A stretch of DNA of 64,000 bases, taken from positions 43,875-107,874 of the forward strand of contig JAKRSD010000029.1 in NCBI GenBank assembly GCA_022402535.1. The letters run 5' to 3'. Below the pieces are notes generated by a model. It ran no database searches, had not been told where the DNA came from, and saw only the letters and a program-made list of their open reading frames with translations. This document shows, piece after piece, positions 44,875 to 54,315 of the stretch. This DNA is from Flavobacteriales bacterium. GTDB taxonomy: Bacteria > Bacteroidota > Bacteroidia > CAIKAF01. Positions within the stretch are counted from its first letter, which is position 1; every line of letters begins with the position of its first letter. Both the position numbers and the translations under genes were made by a program.

Positions 44875-46040
44875 GCTTGAATTTTGCGGCGGTTAAGTTC
44901 TTTTTTAATTAACGAAAGTTCACGACCGGTCTGTCCTTTTACGGAAGTGTTTTCACTGGCTCTGCGGCTTAGATAAGGAATAAGTTCTTTCACCGGACCA
45001 TAAGGCACATACTTCGCCACGTTATATCCCCCGGCAGATAAATTGAAGCTGATATGATCGCTCATGCCCAGTAGTTGGGCAAACCAAATTCTGGGGTCGT
45101 TTTTGGGAATTCCTTTTTCAGCCATGAGTTGAACAAGTTTAAGGCAACTTTCTTCGTTGTGCGTTCCTGCACACAAGGCCACAAAATCAATATGTTGTAT
45201 ACACAATTCAACCGCTGCATCGTAATCTCTGTCAGATGAAGCTTTATCAGGTTGAATGGGATTTTCATATCCTTTTTCCGCGGCCCGGTCCCGTTCTTTT
45301 TCCATGTATGCACCTCTTACCAGTTTAAAACCTGCTTTGAATTGCTGCCTCTGTGCCTTTTCCAAAAATTTTTCCAGGTACCCCAACCGGTCATGTCGAT
45401 ACATCTGCAGGGTATTGAACACAATGGCTTCGTGTTGATTGTATCGTTCCATCATGGCTTCAGCCATGTCGTCAATCGGTTGTTGAATCCAACTTTCTTC
45501 CGCATCTATAAAAATACGTACCTTATGCGCTGCGGCAGTTTGGCAGATATTTTCTACCCGCTTTTTAATCCGTTCAAATGCGGCAAGTTCTTTCTCGTTC
45601 AAAGGATTTTTCCCTCCCGCTTTTTCAAGAATTTCGATAGAGCCGATTCCGCTTACTTTAAAAACGGAGAAAGGAATAGCGTCTGTTTTTTTAGCTTTTT
45701 CAATGGTGCGGATAATTTCCTGCATGCCTTCATCAAAGCCATCTTCGGTTGTTTTTCCCTCTACCGAATAATCCAGGATTGTTCCCACGCCCAACGAGGC
45801 TAACTGCTCTATTGTTTTCGCACATTCATCAATGGTTTCGCCTCCAACAAATTGTTTAAACAATGTGTTTTTGATTATGCCTTTAATGGGAAGACCCAAA
45901 CTCAAACCCAAGGTGGCCACAGAATTTCCCACTGAAACCAACCAAGGATTGGAAATGATGGAAAACAGCCTTGCTGCTGAACGTAAGTCATTGTTAGACT
46001 TATGCCTGAAAGCCGTTTCGGTATTGTGAAATGAAACCAT
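44871..46040 (-). CDS. Proline dehydrogenase
   Basis: 389 residues, monofunctional FAD-dependent PRODH that oxidises proline to pyrroline-5-carboxylate. Motifs include VGTILDYSVEG, IFIDAEESWIQQPI, VFNTLQMYRHD, FKLVRGAYMEKER and CAGTHNEES. The C-terminal ARG pair in YLSRRASENTS binds the substrate carboxylate. Its partner P5C dehydrogenase is not in the window. Promoter TACTTTTG at 46058-46051. Confidence 0.9.
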   Translation of the reverse strand: MVSFHNTETAFRHKSNNDLRSAARLFSIISNPWLVSVGNSVATLGLSLGLPIKGIIKNTLFKQFVGGETIDECAKTIEQLASLGVGTILDYSVEGKTTEDGFDEGMQEIIRTIEKAKKTDAIPFSVFKVSGIGSIEILEKAGGKNPLNEKELAAFERIKKRVENICQTAAAHKVRIFIDAEESWIQQPIDDMAEAMMERYNQHEAIVFNTLQMYRHDRLGYLEKFLEKAQRQQFKAGFKLVRGAYMEKERDRAAEKGYENPIQPDKASSDRDYDAAVELCIQHIDFVALCAGTHNEESCLKLVQLMAEKGIPKNDPRIWFAQLLGMSDHISFNLSAGGYNVAKYVPYGPVKELIPYLSRRASENTSVKGQTGRELSLIKKELNRRKIQA

Positions 46041-46050
46041 AAATCAGGCA

Positions 46051-46058
46051 CAAAAGTA
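46051..46058 (-). promoter_or_regulatory. -7 element for proline dehydrogenase
   Basis: TACTTTTG on the minus strand, ten bases before ATG 46040, leaving a leader of only a few bases. Confidence 0.5.
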
Positions 46059-46128
46059 ATGGGATTGCCGGTTAATTGAAGTCCGCAGGATTTTTTTTCA
46101 TCAAAGCCCGGTTTTCCTGTTGCGATTC

Positions 46129-47235
46129 ATGAATAAACGCTATTTTCATCGGGTGAAAAAGGGCTCCTATTCGTTGCATCCTGTATTCTTTGGAAGTACC
46201 ACTCTTCAGGAGTTGATAGAGGAGATTTCTTTTGATAATCAAGGGTATTCGTCCATTTTTGCTTTGATTGATTCAGGTGTTCCTGCAGAAAAAGTAACAG
46301 CATTTTTAGGGAATGAATTTCCTGCTTCAAATAGGTATGTCGTAGAGGGAGGAGAATCTGTAAAGTCACTTGCTTCCATTGCTGAAATTTGGGATTTTTT
46401 GATGGTTGTTGGTGCCGACAGACATTCCCTGCTTGTAAATATTGGCGGCGGAGCGGTTTGTGATGCGGGCGGTTTTGCGGCCTCTGTATTTAAACGGGGT
46501 ATTCATTTTATGCATGTTCCCACTACGCTGCTTTCCATGGCCGATGCCTCGGTAGGAGGTAAAACCGCCATAAATTGGAGCAGCACAAAAAACATGATTG
46601 GCACTTTTGCTTTGCCCGCCGTTGTTTCCATCCAATCTCATTTTTTAGAATCGTTGGATAGAAGACAATTGTTGTCGGGTTATGCTGAAATGATAAAACA
46701 CGGATTGATTGCAGACGATAGTCATTACGAGGAGGTGTTGAAGTCTTATGTAAACGGCGAAATTCCTTCAGAATGTTTACTTGAAAACACGGTAAACATC
46801 AAAGCAAAAATCACCGAACGTGACCCCAAAGAAAACGGAGAACGGAAATTATTGAACTTCGGTCACACCCTGGGACATGGACTGGAAAGCCTTTTAGGCG
46901 CTAAAGAGGATAAAGGTGTATTACATGGCGAAGCCATAGCTGCCGGCATGATTGGCGAAGCGTATTTATCCATGGAATATGGCTTTTCTCAGGAGGAATT
47001 GGAAAAACTGATTACCACACTTAAGCCGCTCGTAAGTCATGCATATTTTTCTGAAGACCAGATTCCCTCAATTTTGGAGTCCATCAAACAGGATAAAAAA
47101 AACGAAGGAAATCGAATCGGAATGACATTATTAAAAGGAGTGGGTGAGGGGCTTTGGACAGAAAAACTATCTATTCAAAAAGTGGAAGAAGGGTTACGGT
47201 TTATTGTAAAAGTCCTTTCCAACCAAACGAAATAA
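46129..47235 (+). CDS. aroB: 3-dehydroquinate synthase
   Basis: 368 residues. It cyclises DAHP to 3-dehydroquinate in the shikimate pathway with NAD and a metal. Visible are the NAD-site GGGAVCDAGGFAAS, VPTTLLSMADASVGGKTAIN, and metal ligands Glu in GYAEMIKHG, His in NFGHTLGHGLE and His in VLHGEAIAAGM. ATG 46129 is preferred to the TTG at 46120. aroA follows after 12 bases. Confidence 0.93.
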   Translation: MNKRYFHRVKKGSYSLHPVFFGSTTLQELIEEISFDNQGYSSIFALIDSGVPAEKVTAFLGNEFPASNRYVVEGGESVKSLASIAEIWDFLMVVGADRHSLLVNIGGGAVCDAGGFAASVFKRGIHFMHVPTTLLSMADASVGGKTAINWSSTKNMIGTFALPAVVSIQSHFLESLDRRQLLSGYAEMIKHGLIADDSHYEEVLKSYVNGEIPSECLLENTVNIKAKITERDPKENGERKLLNFGHTLGHGLESLLGAKEDKGVLHGEAIAAGMIGEAYLSMEYGFSQEELEKLITTLKPLVSHAYFSEDQIPSILESIKQDKKNEGNRIGMTLLKGVGEGLWTEKLSIQKVEEGLRFIVKVLSNQTK

Positions 47236-47247
47236 CAAGAATGTAAT

Positions 47248-48492
47248 ATGACCATCACAGTAGAAAAATCGGTTGTCAGCGGAGAAATAGATCCGGGTGG
47301 TTCTAAGAGCATCAGTAACCGAATATTGATTATGCGTGCATTGGCCAAGGCGGAAATGCCTATTTATAATGTGTCGGAATCTGAAGATACGCAGGTGCTA
47401 ATCAGGCTGCTGAAAGAAAATCCTGAGGAGTGGAATGTAGGAGACGCCGGAACTGCAGCTCGTTTTTCGGCGGCATATCTGGCTACCCGGGTAGGAGAGG
47501 AGCATGTGTTAACCGGTTCCGAACGAATGAAACAACGGCCCATGAAGCCTTTATTGGATGCGTTAATCTGTCAGGGTGCACAGATACAATATATAGAGAA
47601 GGAAGGTTTTTTGCCGGTGAAAATTACCGGAACCCAATTATCGGGAGGAGTAGTGAAGCTTCCTTCGGACATCAGCAGTCAGTTTGTGTCTGCGTTAGCC
47701 ATGATTGCTCCTTACGGAAAGCAGGATTTAATCATGGAGTTTGATGCGGAACTGCTTTCAAAACCTTATGCCGATATGACCCTTGGTATGTTGGCGAATA
47801 TGTACATACAATGTGCAGAAGAATATTTGGACGAAGGAGGGTTTAGGATATATATATATATAGGAACGCCTTTGCTGCCTAAAGAATTTGTGGTGGAACC
47901 GGATTGGAGTTCCGCTTCATTTTGGTATGTGGCCGCAGCCTTATCTGAACGATGCGAACTGGAATTGAATCATTATACGGAAGATACTTTGCAGGGAGAC
48001 TCATTGGTGTGGTCTTTATTCGAAACCCTGGGGGTAAGCACCCGATTCACCGAAAAGGGCATTTTAATCAGAAAAACAGAAGAACCTGAAGTCGATGAGT
48101 TTGTGTTTGATTTTTCTGATTATCCGGATTTGGTGCCTCCATTTGCGGTGGTGCTGCCCTTATTGAAAATTAAGGCTCGTCTGGAAGGGCTTGCTACCTT
48201 GCGTTATAAAGAGTCTGACCGGGTAAAAACCTTGGCGGAAAATCTGAAACAACTGGGTGTGGAATCCCGGATTTTGGAAGATGGAAATGTCTTAGAGATT
48301 GATCCTGTAAAAGTTATAAACCAAAGCCCGCTGATAAAATGTTACGGAGACCATCGGATTGCCATGGCATTTGCCCCTGCAGTGCTCGTTTCGGGCAAAA
48401 TTTCCTTTGATACTCCCGATGTTGTCAATAAATCATACCCGAATTTTTGGGAAAATTTAAGAAGTACATATAAGACCCTTGAAATTCAATAA
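47248..48492 (+). CDS. aroA: EPSP synthase (3-phosphoshikimate 1-carboxyvinyltransferase)
   Basis: 414 residues. It adds the enolpyruvyl group of PEP to shikimate-3-phosphate. Visible are GGSKSISNR, GDAGTAARF, RMKQRPM, EPDWSSASFWY, ATLRYKESDRV and YGDHRIAMA. It is co-transcribed with aroB. A 15-base AT dinucleotide run lies in the coding sequence at 47848-47862 (Ile-Tyr-Ile-Tyr-Ile). Confidence 0.93.
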   Translation: MTITVEKSVVSGEIDPGGSKSISNRILIMRALAKAEMPIYNVSESEDTQVLIRLLKENPEEWNVGDAGTAARFSAAYLATRVGEEHVLTGSERMKQRPMKPLLDALICQGAQIQYIEKEGFLPVKITGTQLSGGVVKLPSDISSQFVSALAMIAPYGKQDLIMEFDAELLSKPYADMTLGMLANMYIQCAEEYLDEGGFRIYIYIGTPLLPKEFVVEPDWSSASFWYVAAALSERCELELNHYTEDTLQGDSLVWSLFETLGVSTRFTEKGILIRKTEEPEVDEFVFDFSDYPDLVPPFAVVLPLLKIKARLEGLATLRYKESDRVKTLAENLKQLGVESRILEDGNVLEIDPVKVINQSPLIKCYGDHRIAMAFAPAVLVSGKISFDTPDVVNKSYPNFWENLRSTYKTLEIQ

Positions 48493-48552
48493 AATTTTTT
48501 ACCCTGATAATCAATAAAATAAGATTTATTTCAACATTTATACGTTTAAAAG

Positions 48553-48583
48553 TTTGTCAGTTTAAAAATTAGATTTAACTTTA
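48553..48583 (+). promoter_or_regulatory. Strong promoter of a candidate small RNA
   Basis: TTTG (48553-48556), exactly 19 bases, then TAACTTTA (48576-48583). The spacing is ideal for a Bacteroidota promoter, with one mismatch in the last base of the -7 element. Confidence 0.5.
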
Positions 48584-48588
48584 CTTCA

Positions 48589-48699
48589 CAATCAGAGAGA
48601 GAATAATAAAATTCAAAATATTAAGCGTTACGCTTAAAACTTGGTGATAGAGGGTTAGAGAGGGCCTGTACCAAATTAGGTGCGGGCCTTTTCTTTTTT
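48589..48699 (+). ncRNA. Candidate small RNA or terminated leader
   Basis: From the predicted start near 48589 to the T run at 48699 there is no convincing frame. The interval contains a perfect palindrome TTAAGCG-TTA-CGCTTAA (48621-48637). It ends in a terminator hairpin (48663-48672 with 48679-48688, all pairs if G-T is allowed, loop AAATTA) with T4CT6. It could be a free RNA of about 110 bases or an attenuated leader of the glycosyltransferase gene. Not matched to any known RNA family by eye. Confidence 0.4.
48663..48699 (+). terminator. Intrinsic terminator
   Basis: GGCCTGTACC pairs with GGTGCGGGCC (two T-G pairs), six-base loop, T-rich tail. Same direction as aroA and the candidate RNA. 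Confidence 0.7.
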
Positions 48700-48722
48700 C
48701 AGAACTTTTGTACCTTTCCCTC

Positions 48723-50765
48723 GTGAGAAATCTGAAAACACTGGATTATGCTGCCTTTTTTGCCCTGATTTGTGCAGCAGCACTTATTACTTTATCCATT
48801 CAAAATACTGGGAACTCCACCTTTTCATCAATTCTGAATCCTTTTTTGTGGGGATTACTAGGGGTATCCGTGTCTCTTTTAGCCGGTGGACTCAGGTCTC
48901 TTACCCTAAGATTGACAGATTTTTTATTTGCGGCAGCGTTAACACTCTATTTATACAAAACCTGGCCCCACACTTTTTTTGATGATGCCGGTTTTATCAT
49001 GCGTTATCTGGATAATCTGAAGCAAGGGGTTTGGTTCCACTACAATGCAGGCGAAGGGCCGATATTCGGTATCTCAGGAATCATACACGGATTGCTGACT
49101 TCTATTTGGGTTACATTTTTTCACATGACCCCGGAACGGGCCCTGCATGTTTCCAATTTGATGGGGCTTTTCGCATGTGTGTGGCTTTTATCTGGAATTA
49201 TCAGAAAATTAACCGAAAATTCGGTGCTAGGATATGCCGCAACTGCCGTGGTGATTTTGTTTTCAAAATCGTTTTGCGATGTCCTGTTTACCGGCATGGA
49301 AACCCCGTTGCATATCGCTTTTATTTTGGCGGCTCTTTATTTTCTGGTTTATGAAAATACGAAAGGATTTTATCTGTTTTCATCCCTGTCTATTATTTCC
49401 AAACTGGATGCGGTTCCCGTAATCGGCTTTTTAATGTTAATATATGCTGCCGGCAGATTGCAAAAAACAAAAATCCCTCAATTGATCAATGAGGAGTGGA
49501 AGCCCAAAACGTTTTTCTTCTTGCTACCTCTTATATTATGGATAGCTGCCGCATACCTTTATTTCGGAAGTCCTTTTCCGCAATCGGCAAAAGCGAAAGT
49601 GCTTTATCATAGTGGTGCCGCTTCGTCGTGGTTTCCTTTTTTAGAGGGCTTTACCCGGGATATTTATAAATATCCTTTGCTGATTTTCTGGGTTCTTTCT
49701 TTGGCTGTTCATCTTTTACTAACCAGGCGTACCAAAGGAAAATCCATCACATTGCACTTTTCCTTAGGTTGGATGTTCGTCGGTATCATGTTGTTGTATT
49801 ATTTCTACAACCCGAACGAAAGAATGCTATGGTATTATGCGTTACCCGATTTTTTATTGGTGGGACAATGTGTGTATTCAAGCATTTGGATTGCTTCGTG
49901 GGCTAAAGACTGGAAAAAAATCCTGATGCCGGTATTGCTCATTCCGTTTTGGACCATGTATTTGAAGCCCGATGCAGACGGCGCCAAAAACTGGATGTAC
50001 GTTTATCTGGAGCGTGTGGAACGGGAACGTTATGAAGTGGGAAAATTCATTGCGAAGGATGGGCTTCCATCCGATACGTTAATTGCCTGGCATGGTTTGT
50101 TGGCCCGTCCGTTTCCAGGATTTGTTATTGATGGCACCGGCTTAAATTCAAAATTGGCCGTGGACTTCAAACTGAACCGCGACAGCCTATTGGCCGAATT
50201 GAATCCCCGGTTTGGAATCCATCATGGGTATCCGCACATTAATGCCTCCTTTTCGGAACATGGATACAAAATCAAAGGTATGTTTGGCGATGTAACCCTT
50301 GAAAACTGGCCGGCTTGGGTTTGGTGGGAGAAAGACAGACATTCCGATGTTACATTTCGGTCTGAAGTTGTTTCAGACAGCCTGATTGCAGAAGGCAAAG
50401 TAACCTTTAAGCAGAACCCGCTCAAAGTGGAGGGGCGCATGATAGAAATGTTGATTCCCGTGCAAAAAAATAATGGAATGGATTTGTGGTTTGTGTTTGA
50501 AGGAAGAGTGCAGACAGACAGGGTGATACAAGTTCTTGTTTGGAAACAGAACGCAATTTGGAAAGAAATTTATGTAACGATTCCTGCTTATGGTATAGAA
50601 AGTTACCCATCATTATATACCTTTGGAGATAAGATAAGTTTATCCAGCCCGAAGGATTCACTGACCGAAACATTTTTAAAAGTTCAGTTTTTGCCTACTG
50701 GTGAAGATACTTCGGTGAAGATAAACAACCCGATAATTGAATATAGCGGGGTAAAAAATCTGTAA
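48723..50765 (+). CDS. GT-C fold glycosyltransferase, AftB-like
   Basis: About 680 residues. The first 430 contain 10-12 transmembrane helices; the first large loop holds the Asp pair typical of GT-C enzymes (TFFDDAGFIMRYLDNL), followed by WFHYNAGEGPIFGISG. YFGSPFPQSAKAKV is also in line with mycobacterial AftB-type arabinosyltransferases. The last 230 residues are extracytoplasmic. It uses a lipid-linked sugar donor. Donor and acceptor are unknown. GTG 48723 is preferred to TTG 48708 because a -7-like TACCTTTC lies at 48711-48718. Confidence 0.7.
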   Translation: MRNLKTLDYAAFFALICAAALITLSIQNTGNSTFSSILNPFLWGLLGVSVSLLAGGLRSLTLRLTDFLFAAALTLYLYKTWPHTFFDDAGFIMRYLDNLKQGVWFHYNAGEGPIFGISGIIHGLLTSIWVTFFHMTPERALHVSNLMGLFACVWLLSGIIRKLTENSVLGYAATAVVILFSKSFCDVLFTGMETPLHIAFILAALYFLVYENTKGFYLFSSLSIISKLDAVPVIGFLMLIYAAGRLQKTKIPQLINEEWKPKTFFFLLPLILWIAAAYLYFGSPFPQSAKAKVLYHSGAASSWFPFLEGFTRDIYKYPLLIFWVLSLAVHLLLTRRTKGKSITLHFSLGWMFVGIMLLYYFYNPNERMLWYYALPDFLLVGQCVYSSIWIASWAKDWKKILMPVLLIPFWTMYLKPDADGAKNWMYVYLERVERERYEVGKFIAKDGLPSDTLIAWHGLLARPFPGFVIDGTGLNSKLAVDFKLNRDSLLAELNPRFGIHHGYPHINASFSEHGYKIKGMFGDVTLENWPAWVWWEKDRHSDVTFRSEVVSDSLIAEGKVTFKQNPLKVEGRMIEMLIPVQKNNGMDLWFVFEGRVQTDRVIQVLVWKQNAIWKEIYVTIPAYGIESYPSLYTFGDKISLSSPKDSLTETFLKVQFLPTGEDTSVKINNPIIEYSGVKNL

Positions 50766-50785
50766 TTTAACGGCGCCCTTGGCCT

Positions 50786-52915
50786 ATGAAGAAACATTCC
50801 AAAAAGAACAAGAATAAAAAAGCCGTAATGGCTCTTGTGACGGATATTTTCCGGGCTTCCGGAAAAAAGCCGTTGAATGTTCGTCAGATAGCCTCAAAGC
50901 TCGAAATGAAGGGCGACCATACACTTCTCTATGAGATTTTATTAGACCTTGAGCATCAGGGAGAACTTACCCAACTTGAACCGGGAAAGTTTGTATATGC
51001 CAATCAGGGAATTGAAGTCGTAGGCCGGGTCGATTTACTTTCATCGGGTAACGCCTACGTGGTGGTAGAAGGGCAGCCTCATGATGTGTTCATCAATGCC
51101 AATAATGTAAACGGAGCCTTTCATCAGGATATCGTAAAAGTTTCGGTGTTTAAACGGGGGGCAGAACGCCGTCCCGAAGGTGAAATTATCGAAGTGCTTG
51201 AGCGCGGTAAAATCCAGTATACCGGTATTTTGCGTTTTGATGGTAAAAAATCCGTGGTTATTCCCGACAGCCCCAAAATGCAGGCTGAAATTCTGATTTC
51301 TCAAAGAGATATAAACGGAGCCGTTGAGGGCGAAAAGGTTTTGGTGAAACTTACCAAATGGCCCGAGAAAGGTATGTATGCCGAGGGTATTGTGGAACGG
51401 GTTTTTGGAATGCCCGGAAACAACAATGCCGAAATGCACGCCATATTGGCCGAGTTTGGTTTGCCCAACGAGTTTCCGAAAGAAGTGGAAGAAGAAGCCG
51501 AAAAAATTCCGTTTGAATTACCAGCCGACGAGGTGCAACGAAGACGCGATTTCAGGGGGATTACCACCATTACGATAGACCCGTTCGATGCCAAAGATTT
51601 TGATGATGCCATATCCCTTCAAAAGTTGGATAACGGAAATTGGGAAGTAGGCATTCATATAGCCGACGTGTCGTATTACATGTCGGAAAAATCTGTTTTA
51701 GAAAAAGAAGCATTCAAACGGGCTACCAGTGTTTATCTGGTGGACAGGGTGGTTCCCATGCTGCCCGAAAAACTTTCTAACGGTGTGTGTTCTCTACGCC
51801 CCAATGAAGAAAAATTCTGCTTCAGTGCCGTGTTTGAGCTGGATGATGAAGCCAACGTGCTGAACCAGTGGTTTGGACGCACCGTAATATATAGCGATCG
51901 AAGATTCACCTACGAAGAAGCCCAATCCATTATTGAAACGGGAGAAGGCGATTTAAAAGAGGTAGTGCTTACCCTTCATAAGTTTGCGCAAATTATGCGC
52001 AAACAGCGTTTTACCCACGGTGCGCTTAAAGTGGAGCAGGAAGAAGTGAAGTTTCGTTTGGATGAAACCGGTAAACCGATTGAAGTTTTTTTCAAAATCC
52101 AGAAAGACAGCAATCATCTGGTGGAAGAGTTTATGCTTCTGGCCAATAAAAAAGTGGCTGAGTTTATCGGAAAAAAGAGAAGTAAACAAGACAAACACCG
52201 TCCGTTTGTTTATCGGATTCACGATGCACCCGACCCCCAAAAACTGGAAGAGTTTGCCCAGTTTGTGTCCAAGCTGGGGTATAAAATCAAAATAGATAAT
52301 CCTAAGCAGATTGCTAAATCCATCAACAAGTTATTGGAAGAGGTGAGCGGAAAAGCCGAGGATAACATGATAAAAGCGCTGGCAATCCGCAGTATGGCTA
52401 AGGCCATATATACCTCACAGAACATCGGGCATTACGGATTGGGATTTGAATATTATACTCATTTCACTTCGCCCATACGGCGATATCCGGACGTGATGGT
52501 TCACCGTCTGTTGCAGACATATTTGGATGGGGGCAAGCCGCCCAAAGAAGACGATTTGGAAAAATCGTGTACCCACAGCAGCGAAAGGGAACGAAGAGCT
52601 TCCGAAGCTGAGCGGGCCAGCATTAAGTACAAGCAGGTGGAATACATGAGCGAACGGGTAGGCCGAATTTATCGTGGCGTGATTACGGGCGTTACGGAGT
52701 GGGGCATGTTTGTGGAAATGATGGACAATAAATGCGAGGGCATGATCCGCCTTCGCGATATGAAAGACGATTTCTATTATTTCGATGATAAAAACTTTTG
52801 TGTGATTGGCCGCCGCCGCAAGAAGAAATATCGCCTGGGCGATGAAGTGGATGTGCTGGTACACAAGGTAGATATGCAGCGCCGGCAGATTGATTTACAG
52901 TTGGAAGAATTATAA
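50786..52915 (+). CDS. rnr: Ribonuclease R
   Basis: 709 residues, RNase II/RNB family 3'-5' exoribonuclease that degrades structured RNA. A basic tail and winged-helix (about 1-75) precede two cold-shock domains and the RNB catalytic core (TIDPFDAKDFDDAIS with the metal-binding aspartates; IHIADVSYYM; SLRPNEEKFCFS; FTSPIRRYPDVMVHRLL). An S1 domain (about 630-709) follows. Length matches Bacteroidota RNase R. Confidence 0.94.
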   Translation: MKKHSKKNKNKKAVMALVTDIFRASGKKPLNVRQIASKLEMKGDHTLLYEILLDLEHQGELTQLEPGKFVYANQGIEVVGRVDLLSSGNAYVVVEGQPHDVFINANNVNGAFHQDIVKVSVFKRGAERRPEGEIIEVLERGKIQYTGILRFDGKKSVVIPDSPKMQAEILISQRDINGAVEGEKVLVKLTKWPEKGMYAEGIVERVFGMPGNNNAEMHAILAEFGLPNEFPKEVEEEAEKIPFELPADEVQRRRDFRGITTITIDPFDAKDFDDAISLQKLDNGNWEVGIHIADVSYYMSEKSVLEKEAFKRATSVYLVDRVVPMLPEKLSNGVCSLRPNEEKFCFSAVFELDDEANVLNQWFGRTVIYSDRRFTYEEAQSIIETGEGDLKEVVLTLHKFAQIMRKQRFTHGALKVEQEEVKFRLDETGKPIEVFFKIQKDSNHLVEEFMLLANKKVAEFIGKKRSKQDKHRPFVYRIHDAPDPQKLEEFAQFVSKLGYKIKIDNPKQIAKSINKLLEEVSGKAEDNMIKALAIRSMAKAIYTSQNIGHYGLGFEYYTHFTSPIRRYPDVMVHRLLQTYLDGGKPPKEDDLEKSCTHSSERERRASEAERASIKYKQVEYMSERVGRIYRGVITGVTEWGMFVEMMDNKCEGMIRLRDMKDDFYYFDDKNFCVIGRRRKKKYRLGDEVDVLVHKVDMQRRQIDLQLEEL

Positions 52916-52935
52916 TCATCTAATCAATTTTTCTA

Positions 52936-52943
52936 TAACTTTG
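52936..52943 (+). promoter_or_regulatory. -7 element of the putative metal-handling cluster
   Basis: TAACTTTG matches TAnnTTTG and lies seven bases before the TTG start at 52951. It implies a leaderless or nearly leaderless mRNA. Confidence 0.5.
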
Positions 52944-52950
52944 CTCCCGA

Positions 52951-53331
52951 TTGAAGGTAATATTTTCCATATTTCTTTCGGGGGTCATACTCTTCACGAT
53001 TTTTCTTAAATCGGTCGTTCTTATTGAATTTAAGGTAAATCAGAAATTCATTGCCGAAACACTTTGCGAGAATAAAGACAAACCGGAGTTGAACTGCGAA
53101 GGAAAATGTTATCTGAAAACCCAATTGGCTAAAGCTGAATCTGCCCCGGCGGATTCTCCCGATTTTAGAAATATCAAAGACCTTTCTCCTTTTGTTGTCC
53201 AAAAATTCATCAAAACCCAAACCGTATTTTTTATACATAAACAATCAACTCAAAACGGAATGGAATGTGTTTTTATTCCCCGTAGAAATGTAGGTTCTGT
53301 TTTCCATCCCCCGGAAAAAGCAACGGCATAA
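52951..53331 (+). CDS. Small membrane protein with Cys motif
   Basis: 126 residues from a TTG start. One N-terminal helix (about 3-25) is followed by a conserved-looking segment with Cys39, Cys49 and Cys53 (LCENKDKPELNCEGKCYL). A Lys/Pro/Asp linker and a hydrophobic segment (PFVVQKFIKTQTVFFI) follow. Proteins with this CENxxKPxLxCxGKC pattern are common and unnamed in Bacteroidota, often near metal or redox genes; the Cys spacing suggests metal binding, which is inferred. First gene of a three-gene cluster with an outer-membrane protein and a His-rich lipoprotein. Confidence 0.65.
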   Translation: MKVIFSIFLSGVILFTIFLKSVVLIEFKVNQKFIAETLCENKDKPELNCEGKCYLKTQLAKAESAPADSPDFRNIKDLSPFVVQKFIKTQTVFFIHKQSTQNGMECVFIPRRNVGSVFHPPEKATA

Positions 53332-53387
53332 ATCCGTTTGTTCATCCTGCCTATTAGCAGGATAATGTTTCATGTATTTATATTTTT

Positions 53388-54296
53388 ATGTTTAAGCAAT
53401 GGATTTTCATTGCAGGTACGTTAGCAATCATGGCATTGCCTGCGTCAGCCTGTGATATATGCGGGTGTAGTTCAGGAGCGTATTTCTCCGGAATTTTACC
53501 TCAGTTTAACCGTCATTTTTCGGGAATTCGATATACCTATCGCGGTTTTATTACCAATCATCCTACCACGGATGGCAGTATATTGAAATCACTGGATCAG
53601 TTTCATACGGTGGATGCCTGGGGCAGGTTTTATCCGCATAAGCGGGTTCAGCTTTTTACCGTAATACCGGTAAATTATATTACCCAAACAGAGTCCGGAG
53701 CCACAACCTCTTCTGTAGGGTTGGGCGATATGCAGTTGTTTGCAAATTATGCCATTATTCAGACCCCCGATTCGCTTGAATCAGACTGGAAACACACACT
53801 GCTTGCAGGGGGCGGGCTTAAACTGCCGACAGGAGAAAATAATTACATGAAAAACGGAGAACGTCTTATACAAAATCTACAACCCGGTTCCGGTTCCTGG
53901 GATGTTCTTATGAATATAATCTACACCGTCCGATACAAAAGTTGGGGGCTAAATCTGGATGCCAATGCGCGTATAAACACCACCAATAATCAGGGATACA
54001 AATTTGGTAACCGGGTAAACGGTTCGGCAAAATTTTTCTATTGGGCCAAATATCGCTATTGGTCATTTTTGCCCAATATTGGCCTGCTCGGCGACTTTGG
54101 TGCACAAGATTCGGACAAAGGCCTCAAAATACGGGAAACCGGAGGCTACTCGGTTTTAGGAACCGTGGGAGTAGATATGTATTTTAAAAGGCTGATTACC
54201 GGTTTTACCTTTCAACAGCCTTTGGCTCATCAATTGGCTGATGGAGCCATAAAACCTTTGCAGAGATATTCGGTAAATCTCGCGTTCTTATTTTAA
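53388..54296 (+). CDS. Outer-membrane barrel with N-terminal CDICGC motif
   Basis: 302 residues. A Sec signal peptide ends near PASA (21), so the mature N-terminus starts CDICGCSSG, with Cys22, Cys25 and Cys27. The rest reads as a beta-barrel of 12 or so strands and ends in Phe (SVNLAFLF). The exposed Cys triplet suggests metal binding at the periplasmic face or an export plug. Close by are the Cys-motif membrane protein and the His-rich lipoprotein, 56 and 19 bases away. Confidence 0.65.
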   Translation: MFKQWIFIAGTLAIMALPASACDICGCSSGAYFSGILPQFNRHFSGIRYTYRGFITNHPTTDGSILKSLDQFHTVDAWGRFYPHKRVQLFTVIPVNYITQTESGATTSSVGLGDMQLFANYAIIQTPDSLESDWKHTLLAGGGLKLPTGENNYMKNGERLIQNLQPGSGSWDVLMNIIYTVRYKSWGLNLDANARINTTNNQGYKFGNRVNGSAKFFYWAKYRYWSFLPNIGLLGDFGAQDSDKGLKIRETGGYSVLGTVGVDMYFKRLITGFTFQQPLAHQLADGAIKPLQRYSVNLAFLF

Positions 54297-54315
54297 TTCA
54301 ATCAAATTTTAAATC

